Shown here: in pieces, positions 36,812 to 45,443 of the stretch | Layout of the letters: the number at the start of each line of letters is the position of its first letter | How positions within the stretch are numbered: the stretch's first letter is position 1 | NCBI RefSeq assembly: GCF_041260665.1 | Contig: NZ_JBGCCT010000005.1 | Coordinates: forward strand, 124,001 to 188,000 | Length of the DNA: 64,000 nucleotides | Source: Catenulispora sp. GP43 | GTDB taxonomy: Bacteria > Actinomycetota > Actinomycetes > Streptomycetales > Catenulisporaceae | Direction: 5' to 3' | Notes under the pieces: generated by a model | Database searches by the model: none | The model's input: the letters and a program-made list of their open reading frames with translations, nothing else | Told to the model about the DNA's origin: nothing | Program-made: the position numbers and the translations under genes

Positions 36812-37798
36812 TCACGGCTTGCGCAGCCGCACCCGCTCCACTCGGTGATCAGCGCCCTTGAGCAGCACCAGCCGCGCCCGGCCCCGGGTCGGCAGGATGT
36901 TGTCCATCAGGTTCCGCTCGTTGATCGACGTCCAGATCTCCAGCGCCAGCCCCCGCGCCGCCTCGTCGGACAGCGAGGCGAACTTGTGGAAGTAGGACTG
37001 CGGGTCGCTGAACGCCGTCGAGCGCAGCGCCAGGAACCGGTCTGTGTACCAGGTCTTCAGGTCCGAGCGGCGCGCGTCGAGGTAGACCGAGAAGTCCAGG
37101 AAGTCCGACACCGCCAGCGAGGTCCGGCCGTCGGCCCGGGTGCGGGCCGGCTGCAGCAGGTTCAGGCCCTCCACGAGCAGGATGTCCGGCCGCTTCACCT
37201 CGACGCACTCGCCCGGGACGATGTCGTAGACCAGGTGCGAGTACACCGGCGCCTCCACCGCCTCCTGGCCGGACTTCACCGCCGACAGGAAGCGCAGGAA
37301 CGCGCGCTGGTCGTAGGACTCCGGGAAGCCCTTGCGCCCCATCAGGCCGCGGCGCTCCAGCTCGGCGTTCGGGTACAGGAAGCCGTCGGTGGTGATGAGG
37401 CCCACTTCGGGATGCTCCGGGCTGCGGGCGAGCAGGTCGCGCAGCGTGCGGGAGAACGTGGACTTGCCCACCGAGACCGAGCCGGCGATGCCGATGACGA
37501 ACGGCGGCGCGGTCTCCGGCGTCCACTGGCCCTGCCGGTCCCCGCCGCCGGCGCCCGCGGCGAAAGACGCGATGGTGCCGCGCAGCTCCGAGGTGGCCCG
37601 CACATACAGGCTGAGCAGCTGGGTCAGCGGCAGGTAGACATCGCGCACCTCGTCGATGTCGGTGACGTCGAGCAGCCCGCGCAGCCGCTCGATCTCGGGC
37701 TCGGTCAGCGGCATCGGAGTCAGGTCCCGCAGGGCGGCCCACTCTTCCCGGCTGAACTCCAGGAAAGGGCTGGGAGCAGACGGCGCGGTGTTGGTCAC
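36812..37798 (-). CDS. coaA: Type I pantothenate kinase
   Basis: 328 residues. Walker A is GSVSVGKST at 106-114. Family blocks include [47 protein letters not shown] and the end [20 protein letters not shown]. It phosphorylates pantothenate with ATP, the first step of CoA synthesis, and is usually feedback-inhibited by CoA. It is divergent from glmS across an 86-bp gap, the same arrangement as in other actinomycetes. Confidence 0.96.
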   Translation of the reverse strand: MTNTAPSAPSPFLEFSREEWAALRDLTPMPLTEPEIERLRGLLDVTDIDEVRDVYLPLTQLLSLYVRATSELRGTIASFAAGAGGGDRQGQWTPETAPPFVIGIAGSVSVGKSTFSRTLRDLLARSPEHPEVGLITTDGFLYPNAELERRGLMGRKGFPESYDQRAFLRFLSAVKSGQEAVEAPVYSHLVYDIVPGECVEVKRPDILLVEGLNLLQPARTRADGRTSLAVSDFLDFSVYLDARRSDLKTWYTDRFLALRSTAFSDPQSYFHKFASLSDEAARGLALEIWTSINERNLMDNILPTRGRARLVLLKGADHRVERVRLRKP

Positions 37799-37828
37799 CC
37801 GGCCAACCCTACCGACAGGTAGTCATGC

Positions 37829-37854
37829 CCTGGATTGGTCTGTACCAATCCAGG
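37829..37854. promoter_or_regulatory. DasR-like palindrome upstream of glmS
   Basis: A perfect 11-bp inverted repeat CCTGGATTGGT (37829-37839)...ACCAATCCAGG (37844-37854) with a 4-nt centre. Its core TGGTCTGTACCA (37836-37847) matches the DasR-responsive element core TGGTCTAGACCA at 10 of 12 bases. It ends 30 bp before the glmS ATG and lies 31 bp from the divergent coaA start. DasR (GntR family) controls amino-sugar genes in Streptomyces, so glmS would be a fitting target. An outer ATGCCC...GGGCAT pair (37825-37830, 37860-37865) extends the symmetry. Confidence 0.6.
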
Positions 37855-37884
37855 TCACCGGGCATACCACTATGCTCTGGACCC

Positions 37885-39774
37885 ATGTGCGGAATCGTGG
37901 GTTACGTAGGCTCCCAGCAAGCCCTGGGTATCGTCATTGAGGGTCTGCGTCGGATGGAGTACCGGGGCTACGACTCGGCGGGCATCGCCGTGGTCGACCG
38001 GTCCGGCGGCGAGGCGCGGCTGGCCGGCGCCAAGAAGGCCGGGAAGCTGGCGAACCTGGAGAAGGAACTCGACGCCCGCCCCCTCCCGGCGTCGACCACG
38101 GGCCTGGGCCACACCCGCTGGGCCACCCACGGCGGACCCACCGACGGCAACGCCCACCCGCACTTCAGTGCCACCGACGGTGCCTACAGCGCCACCGCCG
38201 GCAAGGTCGCGGTGATCCACAACGGCATCATCGAGAACTTCGCGCGGCTGAAGGCCGAACTGGCCGGCGAGGGCCTGGAGTTCCTGTCCGAGACCGACAC
38301 CGAGGTGGTCGCGCACCTGCTGGCCCGCGACTTCGCCGCGGCCGGCGACGGCGACCTGGGCGCCGCGATGCGCCGGGTCGTGAACCGGCTGCAGGGCGCC
38401 TTCACGCTGGTCGCCGTGCACGCCGACGCCCCCGACGTGGTGGTCGGCGCGCGCCGCAACTCCCCGCTGGTGATCGGCGTCGGCGAGGGCGAGGCGTTCC
38501 TGGCCTCGGACGTCTCGGCGTTCATCGCGCACACCCGCGAGGCCATCGAGATGGGCCAGGACCAGGTCGCCGAGGTCTTCCGGGACGGCTCGGTGAAGAT
38601 CACCACCTTCGACGGCGAGGTCGTCGAGGGCAAGCGGTTCCACGTCTCCTGGGACGCCTCGGCCGCCGAGAAGGGCGGCTACGACTGGTTCATGCAGAAG
38701 GAGATCGCCGAGCAGCCGCAGGCGGTCGCCGACACCCTGCTGGGCCGGGTCAACGGCGACGGCAAGCTGACCCTGGACGAGATGCGGCTGACCGAGGACG
38801 AGCTGCGCGCCGTCACGAAGATCATCGTGATCGCCTGCGGCACCGCCTACCACGCCGGCCTGATCGCCAAGTACGCCATCGAGCACTGGACCCGGATCCC
38901 GGTCGAGGTCGAGCTGGCCAGCGAGTTCCGCTACCGGGACCCGATCCTGACCAAGGACACGCTGGTGATAGCGATCTCGCAGTCCGGCGAGACCATGGAC
39001 ACCCTGATGGCCATGCGGCACGCCCGCGAGCAGCACTCCCGGGTCCTGGCGATCTGCAACACCAACGGCTCCACCATCCCGCGCGAGTCCGACGCCGTGG
39101 TCTACACCCACGGCGGCCCGGAGATCGGCGTGGCCTCCACCAAGGCGTTCCTGACCCAGCTCACCGCCTGCTACCTGGTCGGCCTGTACCTGGCGCAGGT
39201 GCGCGGCGTGAAGTTCAACGACGAGGTGGCCGAGGTCCTCACCCAGCTGTCGGACTCCCCGGCGGCGATCGCCGAGACCCTGAACCGCATGGAGCCGGTC
39301 CGCAAGCTGGCCCGCTCCATGGTCGGCGCGCGCACGGTGCTGTTCCTGGGCCGCCACGTCGGCTACCCGATGGCCCTGGAGGGCGCGCTCAAGCTCAAGG
39401 AGCTGGCCTACATCCACGCCGAGGGCTTCGCCGCCGGCGAGCTCAAGCACGGCCCGATCGCCCTGATCGAGCAGGACCTGCCGGTGGTGGTCGTGGTGCC
39501 CTCGCCGAAGCGGCCGCTGCTGCACGACAAGATCGTGAGCAACATCCAGGAGATCCGGGCCCGCGGCGCCAAGACCATCGTCATCGCCGAGGACGGCGAC
39601 GACGTGGTCACCCCCTACGCGGACTTCCTGTTCCACGTCCCGGAGCTGCCGATCCTGCTGCAGCCGCTGGTGGCCACGGTCCCGCTGCAGGTGTTCGCCG
39701 CCGAACTGGCGGACGCCCTGGGCTACGACGTGGACCAGCCGCGTAACCTGGCGAAGTCGGTCACGGTGGAGTAG
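37885..39774 (+). CDS. glmS: Glutamine-fructose-6-phosphate aminotransferase (isomerising)
   Basis: 629 residues from the ATG at 37885, which leaves Cys2 as the catalytic N-terminal nucleophile ([12 protein letters not shown]). The glutaminase domain runs to about 225. Two SIS sugar-isomerase domains follow (about 300-430 and 470-610) with [24 protein letters not shown] and the closing [11 protein letters not shown], whose Lys is part of the fructose-6-P site. It makes GlcN-6-P, feeding glmM and UDP-GlcNAc. The in-frame extension upstream to 37825 crosses the palindrome and would bury Cys2. Confidence 0.98.
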   Translation: MCGIVGYVGSQQALGIVIEGLRRMEYRGYDSAGIAVVDRSGGEARLAGAKKAGKLANLEKELDARPLPASTTGLGHTRWATHGGPTDGNAHPHFSATDGAYSATAGKVAVIHNGIIENFARLKAELAGEGLEFLSETDTEVVAHLLARDFAAAGDGDLGAAMRRVVNRLQGAFTLVAVHADAPDVVVGARRNSPLVIGVGEGEAFLASDVSAFIAHTREAIEMGQDQVAEVFRDGSVKITTFDGEVVEGKRFHVSWDASAAEKGGYDWFMQKEIAEQPQAVADTLLGRVNGDGKLTLDEMRLTEDELRAVTKIIVIACGTAYHAGLIAKYAIEHWTRIPVEVELASEFRYRDPILTKDTLVIAISQSGETMDTLMAMRHAREQHSRVLAICNTNGSTIPRESDAVVYTHGGPEIGVASTKAFLTQLTACYLVGLYLAQVRGVKFNDEVAEVLTQLSDSPAAIAETLNRMEPVRKLARSMVGARTVLFLGRHVGYPMALEGALKLKELAYIHAEGFAAGELKHGPIALIEQDLPVVVVVPSPKRPLLHDKIVSNIQEIRARGAKTIVIAEDGDDVVTPYADFLFHVPELPILLQPLVATVPLQVFAAELADALGYDVDQPRNLAKSVTVE

Positions 39775-39791
39775 GTCGAGTAAGGACGCGC

Positions 39792-40142
39792 ATGATCCTG
39801 GGTGTGGGCATCGACGTGGTGGACGTCGAACGGTTCGCGGCCTCGCTGGCCCGCACCCCGGCTCTGCGGGAGAAGCTGTTCACGCCCGCCGAGCGCGAGC
39901 GCGGCACGGCCTCCCTGGCCGCCCGCTTCGCGGCGAAGGAGGCACTGGCCAAGTCCCTCGGCGCGCCCCGCGGCCTGCGCTGGCACGACGGCGAGGTGGT
40001 GACCCTGCCGGACGGCCGGCCGGAGCTGCGGGTCACCGGGACGGTCGCGGCGCTGGCGGACTCGCGCGGGATCCGGACGTTCCACGTGTCGCTGTCGCAT
40101 GACGCCGGGATCGCTTCGGCGGTGGTCATCGCCGAGGGGTGA
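39792..40142 (+). CDS. acpS: Holo-[acyl-carrier-protein] synthase
   Basis: 116 residues, normal for AcpS. The Mg-binding motif [12 protein letters not shown] at the start and [13 protein letters not shown] (about 46-58) are present, and [18 protein letters not shown] closes it. It transfers 4'-phosphopantetheine from CoA to acyl carrier proteins. It lies 17 bp after glmS in the conserved glmS-acpS-nnr-alr order. Confidence 0.96.
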   Translation: MILGVGIDVVDVERFAASLARTPALREKLFTPAERERGTASLAARFAAKEALAKSLGAPRGLRWHDGEVVTLPDGRPELRVTGTVAALADSRGIRTFHVSLSHDAGIASAVVIAEG

Positions 40143-40446
40143 GGCGGTCGGGCCGGGCGGCGGCACTTCGGGCCTCTTCAGCCGCGGCGCTTGCCGAGCG
40201 GCGCTCGCACCTGGTCTGCGCGATGCCCGTGTCGCTTACCGGCGCCGCTTGCCGAGCAGCAAGCCGGGCCGTCTGCGCGTGCCCGCGATGCTTTACCGGC
40301 AGTGCTCACCGAGCAGCGAGCCGGCAGCCGCCGCAGCTCGCCGCCCGCGACCCCTCACCGATGCCGCTCCCCGAACGGCGCACCGGGCCGCCCCGCGGGC
40401 CGCGTCCCCGACGGTCCGCCGGGCCTGCGCCCGGCCGGCCCCGGCC
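40143..40446. other. 304-bp gap with degenerate direct repeats
   Basis: No gene is seen between the convergent acpS and DUF1707 stops. Two imperfect copies of a roughly 60-70-bp unit beginning CGCTTGCCGAGC recur from about 40188 and 40247, with a third weak start (GTGCTCACCGAGC, about 40306). The plus-strand frames give only Arg/Pro/Ala-rich protein without a start signal. It may be a decayed gene or a family of intergenic repeats. Confidence 0.45.
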
Positions 40447-41088
40447 TCATCGCGGCAGCGACTGCTGCCGGGCCCGCTGCGCCAGCCGCTCGCGCCGGCG
40501 CTCCGCGAACCGCGAGAGCCGCCGCACCCGCAGGTTGGTGTGCTCAGCCTGGCCGCTGAGCGTGAGTCGGATCGCGTCCGGCGCGGCCGGCCCGAGGCCG
40601 GGCTGGCCGAGGTTGGCGTGCCGGGTCGCCAGGCCCGAGGTGTCCAGCACCGTGCCGGCCGGCACCAGGATGCGCAGGTTCGCGTGCCGTACGTCCAGCA
40701 CCATGTCGACCTCGCGGGCGCCGCTGAACACCGCCTCGGTGAAATCCAGCAGGACGTTGCCGTGCCGCACCGTGACGTTCAGCTGCCGCGGCACCAGCCA
40801 CGCGCCGCGCTTGTGCGTGTTCCCGTGCGAGATGGTGATGTTCTGCGAAGCCTGCGCCTCGGTCCGGCGCGCCAGACCCGCCTGCTGCGTCGCACGCGGC
40901 AGGTCCTTGGTGAGCTTGTCCAGCTCGCCGTAGGTCCGGGCGCTCATCGCGGCCTCGATCCGCTGGTCGAGCTCGTCGCCGTCGATGCGTCCGTCGCCGG
41001 CGGCCACCCGCAGCTGGTCGACGATGATGTCGCGGTCCTCGTGCGACGCCCGCATCTCTGCCCGCGGCACCGGAAAGTCCTGCGACAC
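40447..41088 (-). CDS. DUF1707 protein with LiaF-like C-terminal domain
   Basis: 213 residues from a GTG at 41088, with AAGGAG 7 nt upstream. The DUF1707 domain (about 12-65) has RASHEDRDIIVDQLRVAAGD and LDQRIEAAMSARTYGELDKL. The C-terminal part repeats beta-strand segments such as VRHGNVLLDFTEAVF and VRHANLRILVPAGT, resembling the LiaF/YvqF (DUF2154) domain of cell-envelope stress proteins. No TM helix is evident, unlike the other DUF1707 protein here. The role may be envelope sensing; that is inference. Confidence 0.85.
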   Translation of the reverse strand: MSQDFPVPRAEMRASHEDRDIIVDQLRVAAGDGRIDGDELDQRIEAAMSARTYGELDKLTKDLPRATQQAGLARRTEAQASQNITISHGNTHKRGAWLVPRQLNVTVRHGNVLLDFTEAVFSGAREVDMVLDVRHANLRILVPAGTVLDTSGLATRHANLGQPGLGPAAPDAIRLTLSGQAEHTNLRVRRLSRFAERRRERLAQRARQQSLPR

Positions 41089-41149
41089 GAAGTGTCTCCT
41101 TAACGGGTGGTGGTGGGAGACGGGCGGGCCCTCCCCTGACATGGCGGAG

Positions 41150-41179
41150 ATCCTATCGAGGCCTGCCGGGCCATGACAG
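41150..41179 (-). promoter_or_regulatory. Candidate promoter of the DUF1707/LiaF-like gene
   Basis: On the minus strand CTGTCA (41179-41174) and TAGGAT (41155-41150) are 18 bp apart. TAGGAT is a typical actinomycete -10. The transcript would start near 41143, about 55 nt before the GTG. Confidence 0.4.
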
Positions 41180-41188
41180 GGTGTACAC

Positions 41189-42700
41189 ATGCTGAGGGCG
41201 CATTCGGTAGACCAGGTCCGGCACGCGGAGGCCGCGCTCATGGCGCGTCTGCCCGACGGCGAGCTGATGCAGCGCGCCGTCTCCGGTCTGGCGTCGGAGT
41301 GCGTCAGGCTGCTGGGACGGGTGTACGGCGCGCGCGTCGTCGTCATCGCCGGCAGCGGCGACAACGGCGGCGACGCCCTGTACGCCGCCGCACGCCTGGC
41401 CCGCCGCGGCGCGAAGGTCGAAGCCGTCCTGCTCGACGAGGCGCGGGCGCACGCCGGCGGCCTGGCGGCCGTGCGGGCCGCGGGCGGCCGCGTGAGCCCG
41501 GCGGGGGAGTCGCGCTACAGCGAAGCCGACCTGGTCCTCGACGGCGTCGTCGGCATCGGCGGTCGCGGTGGTCTGCGACCGAACGCGGCAGGGCTCTTCG
41601 AACAGATCGAGGCGGCCGGCCCGCTCATCGTCGCCGTCGACCTGCCCAGCGGCATCGACGCCGACACCGGCGAAGTCGCCGGCCCCGCGGTCCACGCCGA
41701 TGTCACCGTCACCTTCGGCACCTACAAGCCCGGCCTGCTCATCTCCCCGGGCGCCGAACATGTCGGCGACCTCCGCTTCGTCGACATCGGCCTGGCGCCG
41801 TACCTGGAAGGCGCCCCGGTTCTGGAGGCCCTGGAAGCCGCCGACGTCGAAGCGCTGCTGCCCACGGCCTCCGCCGAGAGCAACAAGTACCGCCGCGGCG
41901 TCGTCGGCCTCGCCGCCGGATCCCCCCGCTACCCGGGCGCGGCCGTCCTCGCGACCGGCGCGGCCCTGCGCAGCGGCGTGGGGGCGGTGCGGTTCGTCGG
42001 CGAGCCCGAGGTCGTCGACGGCGTCCTGGCCCGCTACCCCGAAGTGCTGATCGGCGAGGGCCGGGTCCAGTCCTGGGTCGTCGGCCCCGGTATCGGCCCG
42101 GACAGCGCCGACCGTGTCGCCTCCGCCCTGGCCGCCGAGGTCCCGGTCCTCGTCGACGCGGACGGCCTGGCCGCCCTGGCCGCTCGCGGCAAGCCCCTCG
42201 ACCGCGACCACCCGACGCTGCTCACCCCGCACGCCGGCGAGGCGGCCCGCCTGCTACGCGACCCCTGGAGCGCCGAGCACGTCGAGGCCCGCCGGCTGGC
42301 CGCCGTGCGCGAACTCGCCGGCCGCTTCGGCTGCACCGTTCTGTTGAAGGGTTCGACCACACTCGTCGCAGACCCCGGCGACTCCGCCGTCCGGGTGAAC
42401 CGCACCGGCACCCCGGCCCTGGCCACCGCGGGCTCCGGCGACGTGCTGTCAGGGCTCGCAGGCGGCCTGCTCGCCTCGGGCCTGTCCGCGCACGACGCCG
42501 CCAGCGTCGCGGCCTATCTGCACGGCCAGGCAGCCCTCGACCTCCAACGCCGCCACCCGGGCCGCCAGCTCATCGCCGGGGACCTGGTCGAAGCCCTCAC
42601 CGCTGCGCCTGCGGAGCCTGCGGCGTCTGCGGAGCCCGCACCGTCCGGAATCCCCGCGACAGCAGGCACACCAACCCCAGCACCTCGACGGCGCCGCTGA
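41189..42700 (+). CDS. nnr: Bifunctional NAD(P)H-hydrate epimerase/dehydratase
   Basis: 503 residues. The N-terminal YjeF_N domain (about 1-215) has VVVIAGSGDNGGDALYAAAR and VAVDLPSGIDADTG and epimerises damaged NAD(P)HX. The C-terminal ribokinase-like domain (about 225-475) has LLTPHAGEAARLL, KGSTTLVAD and the TAGSGDVLSGLAGGLLASG loop, and dehydrates it with ADP. A 30-residue Ala/Pro tail ends it. The last 104 bp overlap the 3' end of the convergent MFS gene. Usual place between acpS and alr. Confidence 0.95.
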   Translation: MLRAHSVDQVRHAEAALMARLPDGELMQRAVSGLASECVRLLGRVYGARVVVIAGSGDNGGDALYAAARLARRGAKVEAVLLDEARAHAGGLAAVRAAGGRVSPAGESRYSEADLVLDGVVGIGGRGGLRPNAAGLFEQIEAAGPLIVAVDLPSGIDADTGEVAGPAVHADVTVTFGTYKPGLLISPGAEHVGDLRFVDIGLAPYLEGAPVLEALEAADVEALLPTASAESNKYRRGVVGLAAGSPRYPGAAVLATGAALRSGVGAVRFVGEPEVVDGVLARYPEVLIGEGRVQSWVVGPGIGPDSADRVASALAAEVPVLVDADGLAALAARGKPLDRDHPTLLTPHAGEAARLLRDPWSAEHVEARRLAAVRELAGRFGCTVLLKGSTTLVADPGDSAVRVNRTGTPALATAGSGDVLSGLAGGLLASGLSAHDAASVAAYLHGQAALDLQRRHPGRQLIAGDLVEALTAAPAEPAASAEPAPSGIPATAGTPTPAPRRRR

Positions 42701-43874
42701 TCCCGAACGCCGCCCGCAGCCCCAGCGCCCCCACCATCAGGCCCATCAAGCCCATGGTCAGCGGCACGATCCCGAGCGAGATCAGCGTCGTGACACTCCC
42801 GACCCGCCCCCGGAAGGCGTCGTCGCACTCCGCCTGCATCACGACCGTCGCCGGCACGCCCATGGCGCTGGACAGCACCCCGACCGTCGCCGCGACCGCG
42901 ACCGCCACGCCCAGCGCGGGAGCCAGCGCCATCGCCGCCCCGGCAGCACCCTGAGCAGCCCCGGCCCAAGCCAGCCAGACCCCGAGACCGCCCCGCAGCC
43001 GCACCTTCGCCATCAGCACCGCGCCCAAGGCCGCCCCGACCCCGAACCCGGTCAGCAGCAGCCCGATCCCCGGCGCGCCCCACCCGCGCCGGGTGGCCAG
43101 CAGCGCCGCGCCCACGTTCAGCGGCCCGACCATCCCGATGTTCGTCAGCGCAAGCCAGACCACGAACGGCCCCAGCACCGCGTGCCGCCGCAGATAGCCG
43201 AGCCCGGCCGCGAAGCTGCGGCCGAACGGCTCCTTGCGCGCGTCCCGGGTTCCCGCCGCGGCCTCATCGCCCCCGACCCGCAGCCCCACCAGACTCGCCA
43301 CCGACACGGCGAAGCTCACCGCGTCCACCACCAGCGCCGCCGCGAACCCCGCCGAGGCCGCGACCAGTCCGCCCAACGGCGCCCCCACCGTCAGCGCCAG
43401 CCGCCCCGACAGCGTCCACAGCACCGCACCGCCGGAGTACTGATGCGGCTCCAGCAGCCGAGGCCGCAAGGCCACCGACGCCGGCATGAACAGCGCGTCC
43501 ACGGCCCCGAACACCACCGCGACCGCCGCCAACAGCCCCAACCCGGGCGAGGCCGCCGCCGCGAACGCCGCGGCCCCCAGGCACACCGCCATCCGCAGCG
43601 CGTCGCTGCCGATCATCAGCTTCCGGGCGTCGAACCGGTCGACGATCACCCCGCCGAACAGCACCAGCAGCAGCCGCGGTATCGCGGAGACCGACAACAC
43701 CAGCCCGGCGGCAGCCGGTGACGCCGACCGCACCGCGGCATAGGACAGCGCGACGTACCAGACCTGATCCCCGAGCGCGCTTAGCGTGGCGCCGCCGAGC
43801 AACCGCAGATACCGCGGGTTCCGCAGAGCCGGTGTAGGCCGCGAGAGGACCGGTGCGACGACGACAGCAGTCAT
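42597..43874 (-). CDS. MFS transporter (drug/enterobactin-exporter-like)
   Basis: 425 residues with 12 hydrophobic helices. The start NPRYLRLLGGATLSALGDQV and the loop GVIVDRFDARKLMIGSDALR (motif A region between TM2 and TM3) mark the MFS_3/EntS-like exporters. The C-terminal tail overlaps nnr on the other strand. It lies 13 bp downstream of an ArsR-like regulator on the same strand, so it is probably an efflux pump under that regulator. Confidence 0.9.
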   Translation of the reverse strand: MTAVVVAPVLSRPTPALRNPRYLRLLGGATLSALGDQVWYVALSYAAVRSASPAAAGLVLSVSAIPRLLLVLFGGVIVDRFDARKLMIGSDALRMAVCLGAAAFAAAASPGLGLLAAVAVVFGAVDALFMPASVALRPRLLEPHQYSGGAVLWTLSGRLALTVGAPLGGLVAASAGFAAALVVDAVSFAVSVASLVGLRVGGDEAAAGTRDARKEPFGRSFAAGLGYLRRHAVLGPFVVWLALTNIGMVGPLNVGAALLATRRGWGAPGIGLLLTGFGVGAALGAVLMAKVRLRGGLGVWLAWAGAAQGAAGAAMALAPALGVAVAVAATVGVLSSAMGVPATVVMQAECDDAFRGRVGSVTTLISLGIVPLTMGLMGLMVGALGLRAAFGISGAVEVLGLVCLLSRGFRTVRAPQTPQAPQAQR

Positions 43875-43887
43875 CGTGGATCCCCCC

Positions 43888-44481
43888 TCAGACCTTCTCG
43901 GGGAAGGCGTGGAAGAACAGGAACACCTGTTCCCGCCCGTCCACCGGCTGCTCCTCAGGGCGCAGCGCGGGATCCCGCCGCCCGAGCGCCGCCCACTTGC
44001 GCATCACCGCGTTCAGCTCGTCGCTGAGCCCGCGCAGCTCCTCCCGGGTCAGCCGCAGGTTCGTGCTGGTCGCGGTCCCCGCGGCCTGCCACTCCGGCGA
44101 CCATTCGGCCTTCCGGGTGACATACGCCTCCAGCCGCTCGAACTGGTCCCGCACGGTCTGCGCGAACGCCGCGTCGGCCACGGCCTGCCCCTCCGGCGTC
44201 TGGAAATCGGCACTCGACCAGCTGAACGTCCCCTGCGGCACCCGCCACCACCGCTCCCGCCGGTCCCGGGCCAGCTCGGGCACCTCCTCGATGAACCCCC
44301 GCTTGCCCAGCTCCCGCAGGTGGTAGCTGATCTGCCCGGGGTCGGCGCCGTCCAGGTGCGCGGCGAGGATGGTCGTCGTCGACGGCCCGAGCTGCGTCAG
44401 CAGCCGGTACAGCCGCTGGCGCAGCGGATGCGACAGGCCCTTGAGGATTTCGGGATCGGTGATGCGGCGCGGCTCGGTCAT
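43888..44481 (-). CDS. ArsR/HTH_20-type transcriptional regulator
   Basis: 197 residues from the ATG at 44481; the frame runs to 44517, but that extension overlaps a palindrome. A winged helix at about 8-85 has ILKGLSHPLRQRLYRLLTQL, then DPGQISYHLRELGKRGFIEE. The rest is helical, with a Trp-rich stretch (RRERWWRVPQGTFSW) typical of ArsR-like regulators of exporters. It is probably autoregulated and controls the downstream MFS gene through the palindrome just upstream. Confidence 0.88.
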   Translation of the reverse strand: MTEPRRITDPEILKGLSHPLRQRLYRLLTQLGPSTTTILAAHLDGADPGQISYHLRELGKRGFIEEVPELARDRRERWWRVPQGTFSWSSADFQTPEGQAVADAAFAQTVRDQFERLEAYVTRKAEWSPEWQAAGTATSTNLRLTREELRGLSDELNAVMRKWAALGRRDPALRPEEQPVDGREQVFLFFHAFPEKV

Positions 44482-44496
44482 ACCGGCCACGCTACA

Positions 44497-44530
44497 TACA
44501 GAAGATTCCTTCTGCAAGGTGTCTTCTGTA
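44497..44530. promoter_or_regulatory. 34-bp palindrome, likely operator of the ArsR-like regulator
   Basis: TACAGAAGA (44497-44505) and TCTTCTGTA (44522-44530) are perfect 9-bp arms. The inner CCTT (44508-44511) and AAGG (44516-44519) share the same centre, so 13 of 17 base pairs are symmetric. It lies 15 bp upstream of the regulator's ATG and is AT-rich for this genome. Promoter -35/-10 boxes cannot be resolved. Confidence 0.65.
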
Positions 44531-44532
44531 AC

Positions 44533-45393
44533 TTAGGGCTTCCAGATGAACAGCATCTCCCCGAGGCTCCGGTACCCGATCGTCGAATACAGCCGCTCCT
44601 GGTCGGGCCCGGCAGGGGACAGCCAGACACAGTCCAGCGCCGCGACCTCCAGCAGATGCCGCGACAGTGCCGCGGTGACCGCGGCCCCGGCCCCGCGCCG
44701 CCGGAACGCCGGCCGCGTACCGATCCCGCCGATCTCCGTGGTCCCGGCGATCGCCGGCCCGCAGCCGCCGCCGGCCATCGCCACGCCGGCGTGTGCGCTG
44801 CCGGCGGCACCGCGCGCCAGCACCGTGAACCTCCCCGCGTTCACCATTTCCCGCAGGCCCGCGACCTCGCTGGAAAGGTCGGCGTCCGCCAGCGACTCAC
44901 CGGCCCGTTCCCCGAACGCCTCCTGCTGGGCCAGCGCGACGCCCCGCAGCTCCTCGTCCGTCGCCGACTTGTCCAGCACCTTGACCTCGATGCCGTCCAG
45001 CGCCGCCGGCCCGTCCAGCTCGGCCGAGGTCACCACCATGAACGGCAGCCGCTGCTGCACCTCGAACCCGGCGGCCAGCAGCGCCTCCTCGACCCCCGGC
45101 GCGCCGCCCGGCGCGAACTCCAGCCGCGGAATCCGCTCCCGCTTCGCGAAAGCCTCGAGCAACGCCTCGATGTCCTCGGGCGTCACTACAGCGTCGGCCT
45201 CTGGAACCGCGTAGTTCATGAAGGGATGTGCGTTGCCGGCGTCGAACCCGATGTGGAACGGCCCACACGCCTCGTTCACCGCCCGGCTGCGCGCGTTGCC
45301 GTGCAGGTAGCCGTTGACCTTCGCTTCCAGCGATTCCAAAATCGAGAACCCCCACCGTTGAGCAGGGCTACGAGGGCCCTGGACCCGGCCCAT
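44533..45393 (-). CDS. GNAT family N-acetyltransferase
   Basis: About 286 residues from the ATG at 45393; a TTG at 45339 preceded by GGTGGGGG is an alternative and would give LESLEAKVNGYLHG as the N terminus. The C-terminal GNAT domain has GGIGTRPAFRRRGAGAAVTA (acetyl-CoA loop) and LYSTIGYRSLG. The N-terminal half resembles a second, degenerate GNAT-like fold. The substrate is unknown. The stop lies right beside the regulator's palindrome, so its transcript may run into the regulator gene. Confidence 0.85.
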   Translation of the reverse strand: MGRVQGPRSPAQRWGFSILESLEAKVNGYLHGNARSRAVNEACGPFHIGFDAGNAHPFMNYAVPEADAVVTPEDIEALLEAFAKRERIPRLEFAPGGAPGVEEALLAAGFEVQQRLPFMVVTSAELDGPAALDGIEVKVLDKSATDEELRGVALAQQEAFGERAGESLADADLSSEVAGLREMVNAGRFTVLARGAAGSAHAGVAMAGGGCGPAIAGTTEIGGIGTRPAFRRRGAGAAVTAALSRHLLEVAALDCVWLSPAGPDQERLYSTIGYRSLGEMLFIWKP

Positions 45394-45443
45394 GGAGACG
45401 GCCGTCACCATCAAGACCGCGACAGCCTGGCAGACTACCGTCG

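Noticed and set aside
37825-37884. Upstream start for glmS
   Set aside because: It would block the N-terminal catalytic Cys and crosses the DasR-like palindrome.
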